Source: Leptospira terpstrae serovar Hualin str. LT 11-33 = ATCC 700639 (GTDB lineage: Bacteria > Spirochaetota > Leptospiria > Leptospirales > Leptospiraceae). From it: 64,000 nt of DNA. The notes beneath the pieces are model-generated. The model was not told the origin of the DNA and ran no database searches. It saw nothing but the letters and a program-made list of their open reading frames with translations. The stretch is from the NCBI RefSeq assembly GCF_000332495.1, contig NZ_AOGW02000010.1, positions 620,001 to 684,000 of the forward strand, written 5' to 3'. The position numbers and the translations under genes were made by a program. This document shows positions 30,588-38,746 of the stretch, piece by piece. Position 1 is the stretch's first letter. Each line of letters starts with the position of its first letter.

Positions 30588-31262
30588 ATGCAAATCGAAG
30601 AAAAAAAAGCCAAAGACCTTTTCCAGGATCGAATCTTTACTCTATCCAATTTTTTATCTGTGTTCCGGGTATTGTTATTACCTTTTTTTTTCCAAAGTAC
30701 TTTCGACTATGCACATAACCCAGCAAACCTTGCTGCTTTTTTTGCCTCCCTATTGTATGCATTGGCTGCAGTTTTCAGTGATTACCTTGATGGACTTTTT
30801 GCTCGCCTTCTCCACCAAGAAACTACCCTCGGCAGATACTTAGATCCGGTATGCGACAAGCTGGTCACCCTCGGTGGTCTTTTTGTCGTAACCATTCATT
30901 TTGATTTTCCGAGTTGGATCCTTATTGTCTATTTTATCCGTGAAGTTCTAGGAGTTTGGCTAGGTGGTTATTTGTATCTGAAAAGAGGACTGCAAGGAAG
31001 ACCAAACTGGTGGGGAAAATTTGGAGTGGGGATTGTTGCTGTATCGGTGGTTTGGTATATGTCTTTGCCTTACTTTTTGCAGTTTGGCGCACCTTATGCT
31101 TTTTTACTCTATCCCGTGATCTCGGCCTATGTTTTACTTTTTGTCTTAACTGCCGGTGTTGTGGCCTATGTCATTCGCTATTGGAATATTGTGTTTCATC
31201 CAGAAGCCATCGAACTAGATCCAGAAAATAAAAAACAAGCTAGGAAATACCAAAAGATTTAA
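30588..31262 (+). CDS. pgsA: CDP-alcohol phosphatidyltransferase (PgsA-like)
   Basis: 224 aa from ATG 30588; an in-frame TTG at 30540 would add 16 residues, and neither start has a convincing ribosome binding site. The CDP-alcohol phosphotransferase signature is complete: DYLDGLFAR, then G, then RYLDPVCDK, giving the four metal-binding aspartates. Five to six membrane helices surround it. The best match is phosphatidylglycerophosphate synthase, which joins CDP-diacylglycerol to glycerol-3-phosphate. Other CDP-alcohol transferases share the motif, so the exact alcohol is inferred. Confidence 0.8.
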   Translation: MQIEEKKAKDLFQDRIFTLSNFLSVFRVLLLPFFFQSTFDYAHNPANLAAFFASLLYALAAVFSDYLDGLFARLLHQETTLGRYLDPVCDKLVTLGGLFVVTIHFDFPSWILIVYFIREVLGVWLGGYLYLKRGLQGRPNWWGKFGVGIVAVSVVWYMSLPYFLQFGAPYAFLLYPVISAYVLLFVLTAGVVAYVIRYWNIVFHPEAIELDPENKKQARKYQKI

Positions 31263-31399
31263 TTGGAATTCTAATGAAAATAAAGTGCGGACTCGCTTGG
31301 GTTGGATTTGTTAGAGGAGGATTTTTGGGATAATAGAACGGTTCCCATTCCTGAAAGGAATTTCCAGGGGAGAAACGGAACCTATTACCCCAAACGTCG

Positions 31400-31705
31400 T
31401 TAACGTCTTTTTTTCTTTCTTGCGACTTTCTTCTTCGCTGCTTTTTTCTTAGCAGTTTTCTTTTTCGCAGGTCTCTTTTTAGTGACTGCTTTTTTAACTT
31501 TCTTCTTAGCCGCTTTCTTTTTCTTAGCTACTTTTTTCTTAGCCGCTTTCTTCTTTTTAGGAGCCGCTTTTTTAGCTTTTTTCTTCGCTGCTTTCTTTTT
31601 TGCCGCTTTTTTCTTCTTAGGAGCTGCTTTTTTAACCACTACTGCTACTTCCGGAGCAGGTTCTTCTTGAATCTGTGGAATTTCTATTGTTTCGTTTTCT
31701 TCCAT
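31400..31705 (-). CDS. Lys/Ala-rich histone H1-like protein
   Basis: 101 aa. A short acidic head (about 1-25, Glu/Pro-rich) is followed by a tail made almost only of Lys, Ala and Pro in irregular repeats such as KKAAPKKKKAAKKK, ending in RKKKRR. This composition matches bacterial histone H1-like or AlaKP-repeat proteins that bind DNA through charge and compact the nucleoid. No folded domain is visible. The repeats make length polymorphism likely. Gene-length ORFs on the opposite strand here are shadows of the repeat. Confidence 0.75.
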   Translation of the reverse strand: MEENETIEIPQIQEEPAPEVAVVVKKAAPKKKKAAKKKAAKKKAKKAAPKKKKAAKKKVAKKKKAAKKKVKKAVTKKRPAKKKTAKKKAAKKKVARKKKRR

Positions 31706-31951
31706 ACATGTAACCTTATGAAGATAGTATCAAATCTTCCTTCTTGGTACGATAACAAAGCGAGGATTATTAAAAGTAAATTCATTTTTGTTTTGTATGA
31801 TAGTACATGACTAATTTCTTGGAAAATGATTCTATTTTATCGATATTTGTTTACCAAAGATCGATTCACCACCCATAAATCGAGTGAACTAATCCACCTA
31901 ACCCTTAAGATACGATTTCACCAAAGGGTTTAGGACACTTTCCTTAAGACA

Positions 31952-33805
31952 CTAATGATTGTTTTGCAAACGATGGATTTCTTTTTGGTATTCTTCGGCT
32001 CTTTCTGGACGTTTTGACTTTTTATAAAGACGGACAAGGATTTTGATCACAGGAATTACGTCAGGTTTACGACTATAAATTCGCTCTGCCATATCGATTG
32101 CTTCTTCAATCAAACTAGCTTTGGCATATTGTATAGCGCCATCTAGGATCATTTGGAGACCAGATGGGTGATTGTTAGAAAAGTTCTCTGCGGCACGTCC
32201 AGCCTCCGCTGGTTTTTCCAATTTACGATACACTCGGTACAATAATTTCCATACGGCAGGGTCGGAAGCATACAAATCAGCGTAGGTGGTAAGAAGAGTC
32301 AGAGCTTCAAAGTCATTGTTTTTCTTAAGGAGTCGGATCGGTTCTTCCAAATTCATTTCTCTAGTTTTTGCATCCACATGTGTTTGGGGATGGAACCGAA
32401 TGCTGAGTAAGGAGAGATCATCGGTTAATTCCCCAATTTTTTGGAGGCGAAGTCCTAATCGTTCAATATCACCTTCACTTTCTTCGACTTGCTTTAATAT
32501 CGAAGTATGATCTACGTTAATCACACGATTGTCAGTGGCATCCATTCCCATACCCAGATCGTCTCGCCCATCAGAGCCAATGATAATCGTGTCTCCAGGG
32601 CGAATCCAACAAGTTTCAATCCGAGCCTTGTCTTTTTGCATTCCTAATTTAAAGTTAGTGGCTTCTTCTGATAAAAAGTTAGCCTTTCCTTCACGGAATC
32701 GAATGGGAAAAGGATGTTCTGCATTGATATAGTATAAAAATCCATTTTCCTCATCTACCAAACCCAAAAGAAGAGACATGGACATAGATCCATCAAAACC
32801 TTCGAAGACATCATTGAGATCATTGAGTGCTGTATGTAACCATCTTTCTGGAAAGTATCCAGAAAGAATTCCTTCTCTATGCGTCCGTTCAATGAGAGCC
32901 CGAAAGGCAGTTCCAAAAACAAGAACTCCCCCTGCCCCCTGCATGGATTTCCCCATGGCATCTCCGTTGGCAAATACACAATAACTTCGACCCCTTAAAA
33001 CAATTTGATCCGCTACACAAATATCACCACCGAGTTCATATTCTTTGTTTTTGAATTGGAATGCTTTTTTCTGTTTGATATAGGATTGGAAATGCACCGA
33101 TTGGGAACGAATACGAATTCCCGAAAGTGGACGAGTGAGCAGAGAGGTTAAATAGTAATCTCCATCTTGTTGGTATTTCAAACGACTTACTTCTCCAATG
33201 GCATCTTCGTAAGATCGGTTGAGGGTGCGTAACATAAGTCCCAGTAAAAATAAAATAGAAATCCCAGTGATAAGAAAGTCCTCACTCCTTGCTTTCTCAG
33301 AGGAATAATCAAAAAACCACTCAGGATGCATTCCTTGGATGGTATTGACAGCAAAAAGTGCTCCTACAAAAAATACGATGGCCAACCAATCAAACTTTTT
33401 TCCAAGAATGAGCATATTCAAAACCAAGATGGGAGCAAGTAACATCACGTTGGCACTTACGATTCCACCACTGTATTGAATTTGTAAGAAGGAGGTTAAG
33501 GAACTGATGATAAAAGTTGGAAGGATTAGAACTTGAAATTGGTGTTGGAACCGGGCCAAATAATAAAAAATACATGCAAATCCAAAAGCTACCCATAAGG
33601 CAATCAGTCCTCCGATTTCAAAACCCTCTCGAAAAAACTCTGAAGTAAGCCCCACTCCCATGGCAACAATACCAGCAAGTAAGGTTCCATTCAAAATTCT
33701 GTGCCGCATCACAAAACCTTCGGTCGGACCTAAAACAAAAGAAACAAACAGAGACAAAACCTTTTGGAACTTACGTAGAAAAACAGCAAAGTTTGTTACT
33801 AACAT
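31952..33805 (-). CDS. Membrane SpoIIE-type phosphatase with TPR-like C-terminus
   Basis: 617 aa from ATG 33805, chosen because GGGAG lies 7 nt upstream. Residues about 30-190 form several membrane helices (6-7 by eye). A PP2C/SpoIIE domain follows (about 250-455) with ELGGDICVADQI, ANGDAMGKSMQGAG, IGSDGRDDLG and ELTDDLSLLSI. The C-terminus (about 475-617) has helical repeats of TPR type (RLLKKNNDFEALTLL, LLYRVYRKLEKPAEAGRAAENF). Such proteins dephosphorylate STAS antagonists in response to membrane signals. No partner gene is adjacent. A palindrome matching the TetR operator motif lies 113 bp upstream; an imperfect hairpin at 31897-31934 follows the stop. Confidence 0.85.
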   Translation of the reverse strand: MLVTNFAVFLRKFQKVLSLFVSFVLGPTEGFVMRHRILNGTLLAGIVAMGVGLTSEFFREGFEIGGLIALWVAFGFACIFYYLARFQHQFQVLILPTFIISSLTSFLQIQYSGGIVSANVMLLAPILVLNMLILGKKFDWLAIVFFVGALFAVNTIQGMHPEWFFDYSSEKARSEDFLITGISILFLLGLMLRTLNRSYEDAIGEVSRLKYQQDGDYYLTSLLTRPLSGIRIRSQSVHFQSYIKQKKAFQFKNKEYELGGDICVADQIVLRGRSYCVFANGDAMGKSMQGAGGVLVFGTAFRALIERTHREGILSGYFPERWLHTALNDLNDVFEGFDGSMSMSLLLGLVDEENGFLYYINAEHPFPIRFREGKANFLSEEATNFKLGMQKDKARIETCWIRPGDTIIIGSDGRDDLGMGMDATDNRVINVDHTSILKQVEESEGDIERLGLRLQKIGELTDDLSLLSIRFHPQTHVDAKTREMNLEEPIRLLKKNNDFEALTLLTTYADLYASDPAVWKLLYRVYRKLEKPAEAGRAAENFSNNHPSGLQMILDGAIQYAKASLIEEAIDMAERIYSRKPDVIPVIKILVRLYKKSKRPERAEEYQKEIHRLQNNH

Positions 33806-33917
33806 TTTCGATCTCCCTTTTCGCAAATGACCAGAAGTGTTGGATTCTCGATGGGAATGGAATTCCCAAGATACATTTTTAGCACTTTTGATGTAAGGGG
33901 TAAACTGACAAAAAAAC

Positions 33918-33929
33918 CGACAATTGTCG
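33918..33929. promoter_or_regulatory. Putative TetR operator (copy 1)
   Basis: Perfect 12-bp palindrome CGACAATTGTCG. It lies between the 3' end of tetR and the phosphatase gene, 113 bp upstream of the latter. The half-sites CGACA/TGTCG match those on the tetR and aldolase promoters. I could not place good -10/-35 boxes around it. Confidence 0.5.
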
Positions 33930-33975
33930 ATTATTTTTTGTGGGTTGATTTTTCTTTTCTTAGGAGGACAGAAAT

Positions 33976-34641
33976 CTATTTTCTATATTTTAAAAATTCG
34001 GGAAGGTAGGATCGTAAGTATGCTACTGCTGCCCTTGCGGCTTCACTGACCATTTCTTCGGTGATCTCACCTTGTTCTCGAAAGGAATACCGAAAGACAG
34101 AATCAATGAGTGATACGGCAATGCCCACCTTACGAGCTGCCTCCGGTAAATCCGGTAGAAGAAAACGTTCTTCCACTTGGGACAAAGCCAATTTTGCAAT
34201 GGATGAATCTAAATCCTTCCCTACATCTTTTGTCTCTTCGTTGCGAACTCCATACACCACTCGCATGAGTGCCTTATCTTCTCGCACTACGGAAGCCGCT
34301 TCTCTTGCAAGAAAATGTACATAGTCTTGCCATGTTTCAAATTCAGATGTATCTACTTTTTCTAATCTATTTGAAACCAATTCAGAATGTACAAGACGAA
34401 GGCCAAGATACATGGCTCCCATATTGGGAAAAAAATGATACGCAGATGCCCTCGGAATTTTGGCTCTTTCACAAACCTTAGCGAAGGTGACTGAAGAGGG
34501 ATCCTCTTCCTTAAGAAGTTCTCTGAGGGATTGGACTAAAACTGTCCGTCGATTTGGATCCTTCCCTCTATCCTCATCGACAGGGTGTCGTAAGGATTTA
34601 TTTGCTTTCCCTCCAGTTTGTTTTCGATTAGAATTTCGCAT
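33976..34641 (-). CDS. TetR-family transcriptional regulator
   Basis: 221 aa from ATG 34641; a TTG at 34653 would add four residues. After a basic N-terminal tail, residues about 30-85 form the TetR DNA-binding domain (TVLVQSLRELLKEEDPSSVTFAKVCERAKIPRASAYHFFPNMGAMYLGL), with the recognition helix near RASAYHFF. The ligand-binding helical domain follows and is not assignable. It is divergent from the tandem aldolase-family genes. Palindromes with CGACA/TGTCG half-sites overlap both divergent promoters, which suggests it represses itself and the aldolase operon. Confidence 0.9.
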   Translation of the reverse strand: MRNSNRKQTGGKANKSLRHPVDEDRGKDPNRRTVLVQSLRELLKEEDPSSVTFAKVCERAKIPRASAYHFFPNMGAMYLGLRLVHSELVSNRLEKVDTSEFETWQDYVHFLAREAASVVREDKALMRVVYGVRNEETKDVGKDLDSSIAKLALSQVEERFLLPDLPEAARKVGIAVSLIDSVFRYSFREQGEITEEMVSEAARAAVAYLRSYLPEFLKYRK

Positions 34642-34682
34642 CCAACTCGACAAAAGCCGAGTTTTATCCTGGTTTCAAGCAT

Positions 34683-34712
34683 ATTATAGCTAAAATGATA
34701 AAAAATTGTCGA
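34683..34712 (-). promoter_or_regulatory. Putative tetR promoter
   Basis: On minus, a perfect -10 TATAAT (34683-34688) and a -35-like TCGACA (34707-34712, 5 of 6 to consensus) are 18 bp apart. It reads towards tetR. The -35 is part of the operator palindrome at 34706-34715. Confidence 0.65.
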
Positions 34713-34715
34713 CAA
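34706..34715. promoter_or_regulatory. Putative TetR operator (copy 2)
   Basis: Perfect 10-bp palindrome TTGTCGACAA. It covers the -35 of the tetR promoter, so bound repressor would block autogenous transcription. A further half-site CGACAA is at 34648-34653. Confidence 0.6.
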
Positions 34716-34733
34716 ATGCCCATGGAATCATAG

Positions 34734-34762
34734 TTTACAATCGACAGATGTCGGGTTTTAAT
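34734..34762 (+). promoter_or_regulatory. Putative promoter of the aldolase-family operon
   Basis: TTTACA (34734-34739) and TTTAAT (34757-34762), each 5 of 6 to consensus, with an ideal 17-bp spacer. The start codon is 29 bp downstream, after AAGGGAGAG. The operator palindrome at 34742-34753 fills most of the spacer. Confidence 0.65.
34742..34753. promoter_or_regulatory. Putative TetR operator (copy 3)
   Basis: CGACAGATGTCG, five-base arms CGACA/TGTCG around GA. It lies between the -35 and -10 of the aldolase promoter, the usual place for a repressor site. Its centre is 37 bp from the copy at 34706. Confidence 0.6.
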
Positions 34763-34791
34763 AATCCAACTTTGGGGAAGGGAGAGAACGG

Positions 34792-35436
34792 ATGAAAGAT
34801 TCAAAAAAAGATACAGTGAAAAAGTCCATGTTAGCCGCCTGTATCAAGTTAGCTGATTTGGGTTTTTTAGCGGGAGTTGGTGGGAATTTAGCCGTTCGAA
34901 TCAATTCTGAACTTATGGCAGTTACCCCTTCTGCTACTGATTATTATACAATGAAACCGGACGATCTTTGTATCTTACAAATCAAAGATTTAAAAATGGT
35001 AGAGGGCACCAAACAACCAACAACGGAAAGCGGACTCCATGCAGCATTTTTTAAATTGAGACCTGAAATTGAAGTCAGTTTACACACCCACCAACCACTT
35101 GCCAGTGCCGTCTCCCTCCTCGGTTTGGATATGGATATTGAGTCCATTGAAGGGAAAAAAAATATAGGTAATTTAATTCGGATCGTACCTTACGCACCTT
35201 CTGGAACTTCCTTTCTTGTTAGCGCATTTAAAAATAGGATTAGTAAAGATACCAATGGTTATCTACTCCGAAACCATGGATTTGTTTGTGGGGCTTTTAC
35301 ACTCGAACAAGCAATCGCCAATGTAAAGTTAGTGGAAAAGGAAGCGGCTCGTTTTTTACGAAAGAGAATCGAAAAAAATACTAACTTATCTTATATGCCA
35401 AACTCGGTGAAAGAACAATTACTATCAGCTCTATAA
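34792..35436 (+). CDS. Class II aldolase/adducin family protein (active-site residues intact)
   Basis: 214 aa, the length of fuculose/ribulose-phosphate aldolases and methylthioribulose-phosphate dehydratases. The zinc-site residues are all present: Glu79 (TTESGLHAAF), His98 and His100 (SLHTHQP) and His162 (LLRNHGFV), in the family order. GVGGNLAVRI near 29-38 is the phosphate-binding GNxS-like loop with Ala in place of Ser. The substrate cannot be named. It is first in a two-gene operon with a degenerate relative 27 bp downstream and is divergent from a TetR regulator. Confidence 0.85.
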   Translation: MKDSKKDTVKKSMLAACIKLADLGFLAGVGGNLAVRINSELMAVTPSATDYYTMKPDDLCILQIKDLKMVEGTKQPTTESGLHAAFFKLRPEIEVSLHTHQPLASAVSLLGLDMDIESIEGKKNIGNLIRIVPYAPSGTSFLVSAFKNRISKDTNGYLLRNHGFVCGAFTLEQAIANVKLVEKEAARFLRKRIEKNTNLSYMPNSVKEQLLSAL

Positions 35437-35463
35437 AACTTAATCTATAATAATTAGAATCCA

Positions 35464-36195
35464 ATGAAAACAAAAACATATAAAAAAACAAATCCAAAAC
35501 TAAAAACAAATTCCGATATAGTCGAGCTAAATCATTTATGGCACCGCCTAGATTCGAAAGGTCTATTCCAAAAACATAAAGCAGACCTTTCCTTTCGTCT
35601 TCCAGGAAAAGGAAGTTTTTTACTAATGCACCGTGGGGAAGGAAAACAAACAAAAGTAGAAACCACTGAGTATTTTATAGAGAATCCTACTTCCTTCCTA
35701 AAACTAAATTCTATACCTGAGGAAACACTGGCTATCATCCGGTTCCATGCAAGTTTTTATTCTTTAAGACCTGATGTAGGTGCGATTGTTTGTTTCCAAC
35801 CTGTTTGGAGTTCCTTACTGAAAACACTCGACCACCCACTTCCCTTGGTCTTTGATGAACAGTGCCGTCAGCTCGGTGCCCCTGTAGAAATTTTACCAAA
35901 ACGAATCGATGGCTCGATGGAAGCGGGTTCGATTGTCCAATCGGGAGCCAATGCTTTTCTCCAAGAGAATGGAGTTGTGATCACAAGTGTCACTCGTGAC
36001 AAAGCCATTTACAATTGTGAGTTGATCGAAAAATGTTCTAAAGCCTATCTATTAGCCCACTCTACCGGAAGTCCTATCCGAAGGATTCCTTGGTGGGTTC
36101 GATTGATTGCCAAAAGTAGACTCAAGAAAGACGAAAAAAAAGCCAGTGCCGCTTATTTACGAGGCGAAACACCGACTGGGTTTAAAGCGTATTAA
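35464..36195 (+). CDS. Class II aldolase/adducin-like protein lacking the metal site
   Basis: 243 aa, same fold as its upstream neighbour judged from alignable blocks: RFHASFYSLRPDVGAIV against GLHAAFFKLRPEIEVSL, and FLQENGVVITSVTRDKAI against LLRNHGFVCGAFTLEQAI. The zinc-site residues are replaced: Glu by Ile91, the HTH pair by Cys110-Phe-Gln112, and the last His by Asn169. It is thus unlikely to act as a metal-dependent aldolase. It may be a non-catalytic partner of the intact copy, a ligand sensor, or an enzyme with new chemistry. The gene is full length with no frameshift, so it is not a decaying pseudogene. Confidence 0.8.
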   Translation: MKTKTYKKTNPKLKTNSDIVELNHLWHRLDSKGLFQKHKADLSFRLPGKGSFLLMHRGEGKQTKVETTEYFIENPTSFLKLNSIPEETLAIIRFHASFYSLRPDVGAIVCFQPVWSSLLKTLDHPLPLVFDEQCRQLGAPVEILPKRIDGSMEAGSIVQSGANAFLQENGVVITSVTRDKAIYNCELIEKCSKAYLLAHSTGSPIRRIPWWVRLIAKSRLKKDEKKASAAYLRGETPTGFKAY

Positions 36196-36233
36196 CTGGA
36201 TTTGATACGACCAATTCTACCTTTCTGAGGTTT

Positions 36234-36722
36234 CTAATGAATCCCTAAATAGATATCAAACTGTGAATGGTTTGGATCCTTTGCATTGGCACCATAGATT
36301 TCTAAATCGGCTTTGTAGGAACGATTCTTCTTATATTTCTCTTCCTTCCAAATGGTCTGCCAAGTTTCCATTCCAATCTCTGCAATCGGACCCCAAGGAG
36401 TAGGAACTTGGATGTAATCAGATGCTGGGATTGTAACTGAAGTTAGATGATGCCGAAGAACTCCGACAGAATGAACGGCAGCACCAATTAAGATTGAGTA
36501 TTCCCCATTTTCATCGGATTCAAATTCTGTGTAGGTTGCCATAAATTCGTATGGATTGGTTCTATTTTGGATCTCGGAAAGAATTCCTTTTTCCCAAAAC
36601 TGCTGCCATAGTCCTGCGATTTTTCCCTTTCCCTCCCTTTCCAGACGATTGGAAGTTCTAGCTTTGATCCCAACAAGGGTAATAGATTCTAAATGAATTT
36701 TGTTCTGAGTTGTGTTTTCCAT
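36234..36722 (-). CDS. GyrI-like/effector-binding domain protein
   Basis: 162 aa, a stand-alone AraC effector-binding (GyrI-like) domain. It starts with SITLVGIKARTSNR, continues with the helix IAGLWQQFWEKG, the strand EYSILIGAAVHSVG and the typical VTIPASDYIQVPTPWGPIAEIGMETWQTIW. It has no DNA-binding part. Related proteins bind small cationic compounds or neutralise toxins. The next gene upstream (130 bp) is an AraC regulator carrying a similar domain, suggesting a shared ligand. Confidence 0.8.
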   Translation of the reverse strand: MENTTQNKIHLESITLVGIKARTSNRLEREGKGKIAGLWQQFWEKGILSEIQNRTNPYEFMATYTEFESDENGEYSILIGAAVHSVGVLRHHLTSVTIPASDYIQVPTPWGPIAEIGMETWQTIWKEEKYKKNRSYKADLEIYGANAKDPNHSQFDIYLGIH

Positions 36723-36852
36723 ACCACTATCCTAGCAGAATGGTTTGTGCCTTTCTTGACTATTTGTGCTTTTTATTGCGAAAGCCAAACGATTAGGCCA
36801 ATGCATAGAAAATTTTCTTTTTAAAAGTTGTCTGGAATCACTGGCAATGGAT

Positions 36853-37713
36853 TTACTTAATCGGGATATAGATTTCTGATTCTGGGTTTATTTCCTTTTG
36901 GAAGCGGTCATCAAATAAATCAAAATCATCACTGAACTCTCTTTCGTAACCTGTGTTAGGCATCCAGGTTCCATAAATATACTTCCAACCATTTAGGATA
37001 TCATCGTTTTGATTTCCAGTAATTGTAAATACCATATATTTTGCAGGTTTCATCCGGTGAGTGACAAAACCTTTGGGAACAGAAACATCCGAACTCACTT
37101 GAGCCCCGATAATCACATCGAAGTTTTCCGCATAATCCCAGTTTGTATAGATACCCATAAGAGAATGTCCCATACGTTGGGGAATGGATTCCATATGTCC
37201 GCCACCGATAAATTCAGCCCAGAATTTCGGAATATCAATTTCATTTTGGCATCTTTGCATTGTAGTACGGAAAGGTTTTCCCATAAGTATGAATTCATTT
37301 TTCGTTATGATTTGGGTTTTAATGCGAGAACCATCGACGCGAATCCCATCACGTAAAGAATCAATTTCCAATTTAGAAAAATTTCTATGTTCTGAATGTT
37401 TTCTGTAATCAGATGGGTTCAAACCATATTCTGAACGAAAGGCACGTAAAAAAGATTCAGGAGTGGTATAATGGTATTTTAGAGCAATATCGATAATTTT
37501 CTCTTTTCCAAGGATCAAATCATTTCCAGCTTCGTTTAGTCTTCGTTTCTTTAAATAAGTATAAACTGAGTAACCGGTAACATAACGAAATATTCTTTGA
37601 AAATGCCATCTGGATTGGAATGCATTTTTAGAAATATCCTCCACTCCAATGTCATCTCGTAAATGTTTTTCGATAAAATTGACAGCTAGTTTGATATGAT
37701 CGTAGTAATCCAT
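36853..37713 (-). CDS. AraC-family regulator with GyrI-like effector domain
   Basis: 286 aa. The N-terminus (about 1-105) is the paired helix-turn-helix of AraC proteins (VEDISKNAFQSRWHFQRIFRYVTGYSVYTYLKKRRLNEA, YHYTTPESFLRAFRSEYGLNPSDYR). The C-terminal half is a GyrI-like ligand domain (GHSLMGIYTNWDYAENFDVIIGAQV, VTHRMKPAKYMVF). This order matches the Rob/SoxS-like multidrug or stress regulators. It lies upstream of the stand-alone GyrI-like gene on the same strand and probably controls it, though that is inference. Confidence 0.88.
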   Translation of the reverse strand: MDYYDHIKLAVNFIEKHLRDDIGVEDISKNAFQSRWHFQRIFRYVTGYSVYTYLKKRRLNEAGNDLILGKEKIIDIALKYHYTTPESFLRAFRSEYGLNPSDYRKHSEHRNFSKLEIDSLRDGIRVDGSRIKTQIITKNEFILMGKPFRTTMQRCQNEIDIPKFWAEFIGGGHMESIPQRMGHSLMGIYTNWDYAENFDVIIGAQVSSDVSVPKGFVTHRMKPAKYMVFTITGNQNDDILNGWKYIYGTWMPNTGYEREFSDDFDLFDDRFQKEINPESEIYIPIK

Positions 37714-37747
37714 GGAATAAGGATGGTAAGAAGAACTTTGTCTAGAC

Positions 37748-38746
37748 TTAAGTTCCTATTTCTTCTGGCCATTGGTTTTTAATTTCAAGAATCTTTGGTA
37801 AAACAGAAATGAATTTTTCAACAAGGATTGGATCAAAATGGGTTCCTGATTCTTTTTTTAAAAACTCTATGGCCACATCCACTTCCCAAGCTTTTTTATA
37901 TGGCCTGACTGTGGTCAATGCATCAAATACATCGGCGATAGCAATGATTCTACCTTCTAAAGGAATCCCTTCTCCTTTTAATTGAAAAGGATACCCTGTT
38001 CCATCAAATTTTTCATGATGGGTAATGGCAATGGACTTGGCTAATTTTAATAAACTAGAGTTATGATCTCCAATGATTTCAGCACCAATCTGAGGATGGC
38101 GTTTCATAATTTCCCATTCTTCGGGTGTGAGTTTCCCAGGTTTTTGGATGATATGATCAGGAATACCGATTTTTCCCACATCGTGCATGGGAGCTGCATT
38201 TAATATTTCTTCCGCTGCTTCTGAAGAATATCCAAAAGCTAAAGCAAGGGTTTGGGAATAATGACTCATACGAATCACATGCATTCCCGTTTCATTGTCT
38301 TTGTATTCGGAAGCCATACCGAGTCTCTGGACAATTTGTAACCGAGTTGCCTTCACTTCATTTACGTTAACTAATGATAATTGGTTTTTGATTCTTGCTT
38401 TTACAATGGGAGGACTTACAGGTTTGATAATATAATCAACTGCTCCTAACTGGAACCCTTTTTCTTCATCACCTACTTCGGTAAGTGCCGTCACAAAGAT
38501 CACTGGAATGTATTTTGTTTTTTCATTGGACTTAAGCACTTTACAAACTTCATGGCCTGTCATTTCAGGCATCATTACATCGAGTAATACAAGTTCAGGT
38601 TCCTCTGAGATTGCCAGTTCAATTCCCTTGGCACCATCTTTAGCAAACAAAAGATGATAGTCATTTTGCAAAATTTCATTCAGAATTTGTAAGTTAGTTG
38701 GTTCATCATCCACAATTAGGACTTTTGGTTTAGCATTCATTTTCAC
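37748..38746 (-). CDS. Response regulator with HD-GYP phosphodiesterase output
   Basis: 332 aa. The receiver domain (about 8-122) has the phosphoacceptor Asp56 (LVLLDVMMPE). The HD-GYP domain follows (about 140-325) with the HD dyad in MHDVGKIGIPD and HHEKFDGTGYP, so all key metal ligands and the GYP motif are intact. It should hydrolyse cyclic di-GMP when signalled. The start is GTG 38746, which overlaps the kinase stop by one base; ATG 38740 is an alternative. Coupling to the upstream hybrid kinase makes them a likely pair. Confidence 0.92.
   Translation of the reverse strand: MKMNAKPKVLIVDDEPTNLQILNEILQNDYHLLFAKDGAKGIELAISEEPELVLLDVMMPEMTGHEVCKVLKSNEKTKYIPVIFVTALTEVGDEEKGFQLGAVDYIIKPVSPPIVKARIKNQLSLVNVNEVKATRLQIVQRLGMASEYKDNETGMHVIRMSHYSQTLALAFGYSSEAAEEILNAAPMHDVGKIGIPDHIIQKPGKLTPEEWEIMKRHPQIGAEIIGDHNSSLLKLAKSIAITHHEKFDGTGYPFQLKGEGIPLEGRIIAIADVFDALTTVRPYKKAWEVDVAIEFLKKESGTHFDPILVEKFISVLPKILEIKNQWPEEIGT

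Noticed and set aside
31340..31382. Nested inverted repeats (GGTTCC/GGAACC around ATTCCT/AGGAAT) after pgsA
   Set aside because: Asymmetric, no T-run on either strand; possibly a weak bidirectional stop but not convincing.
35464..36195. Second aldolase gene as a pseudogene
   Set aside because: No frameshift or internal stop, normal length and alignable fold; loss is limited to the metal-site residues.
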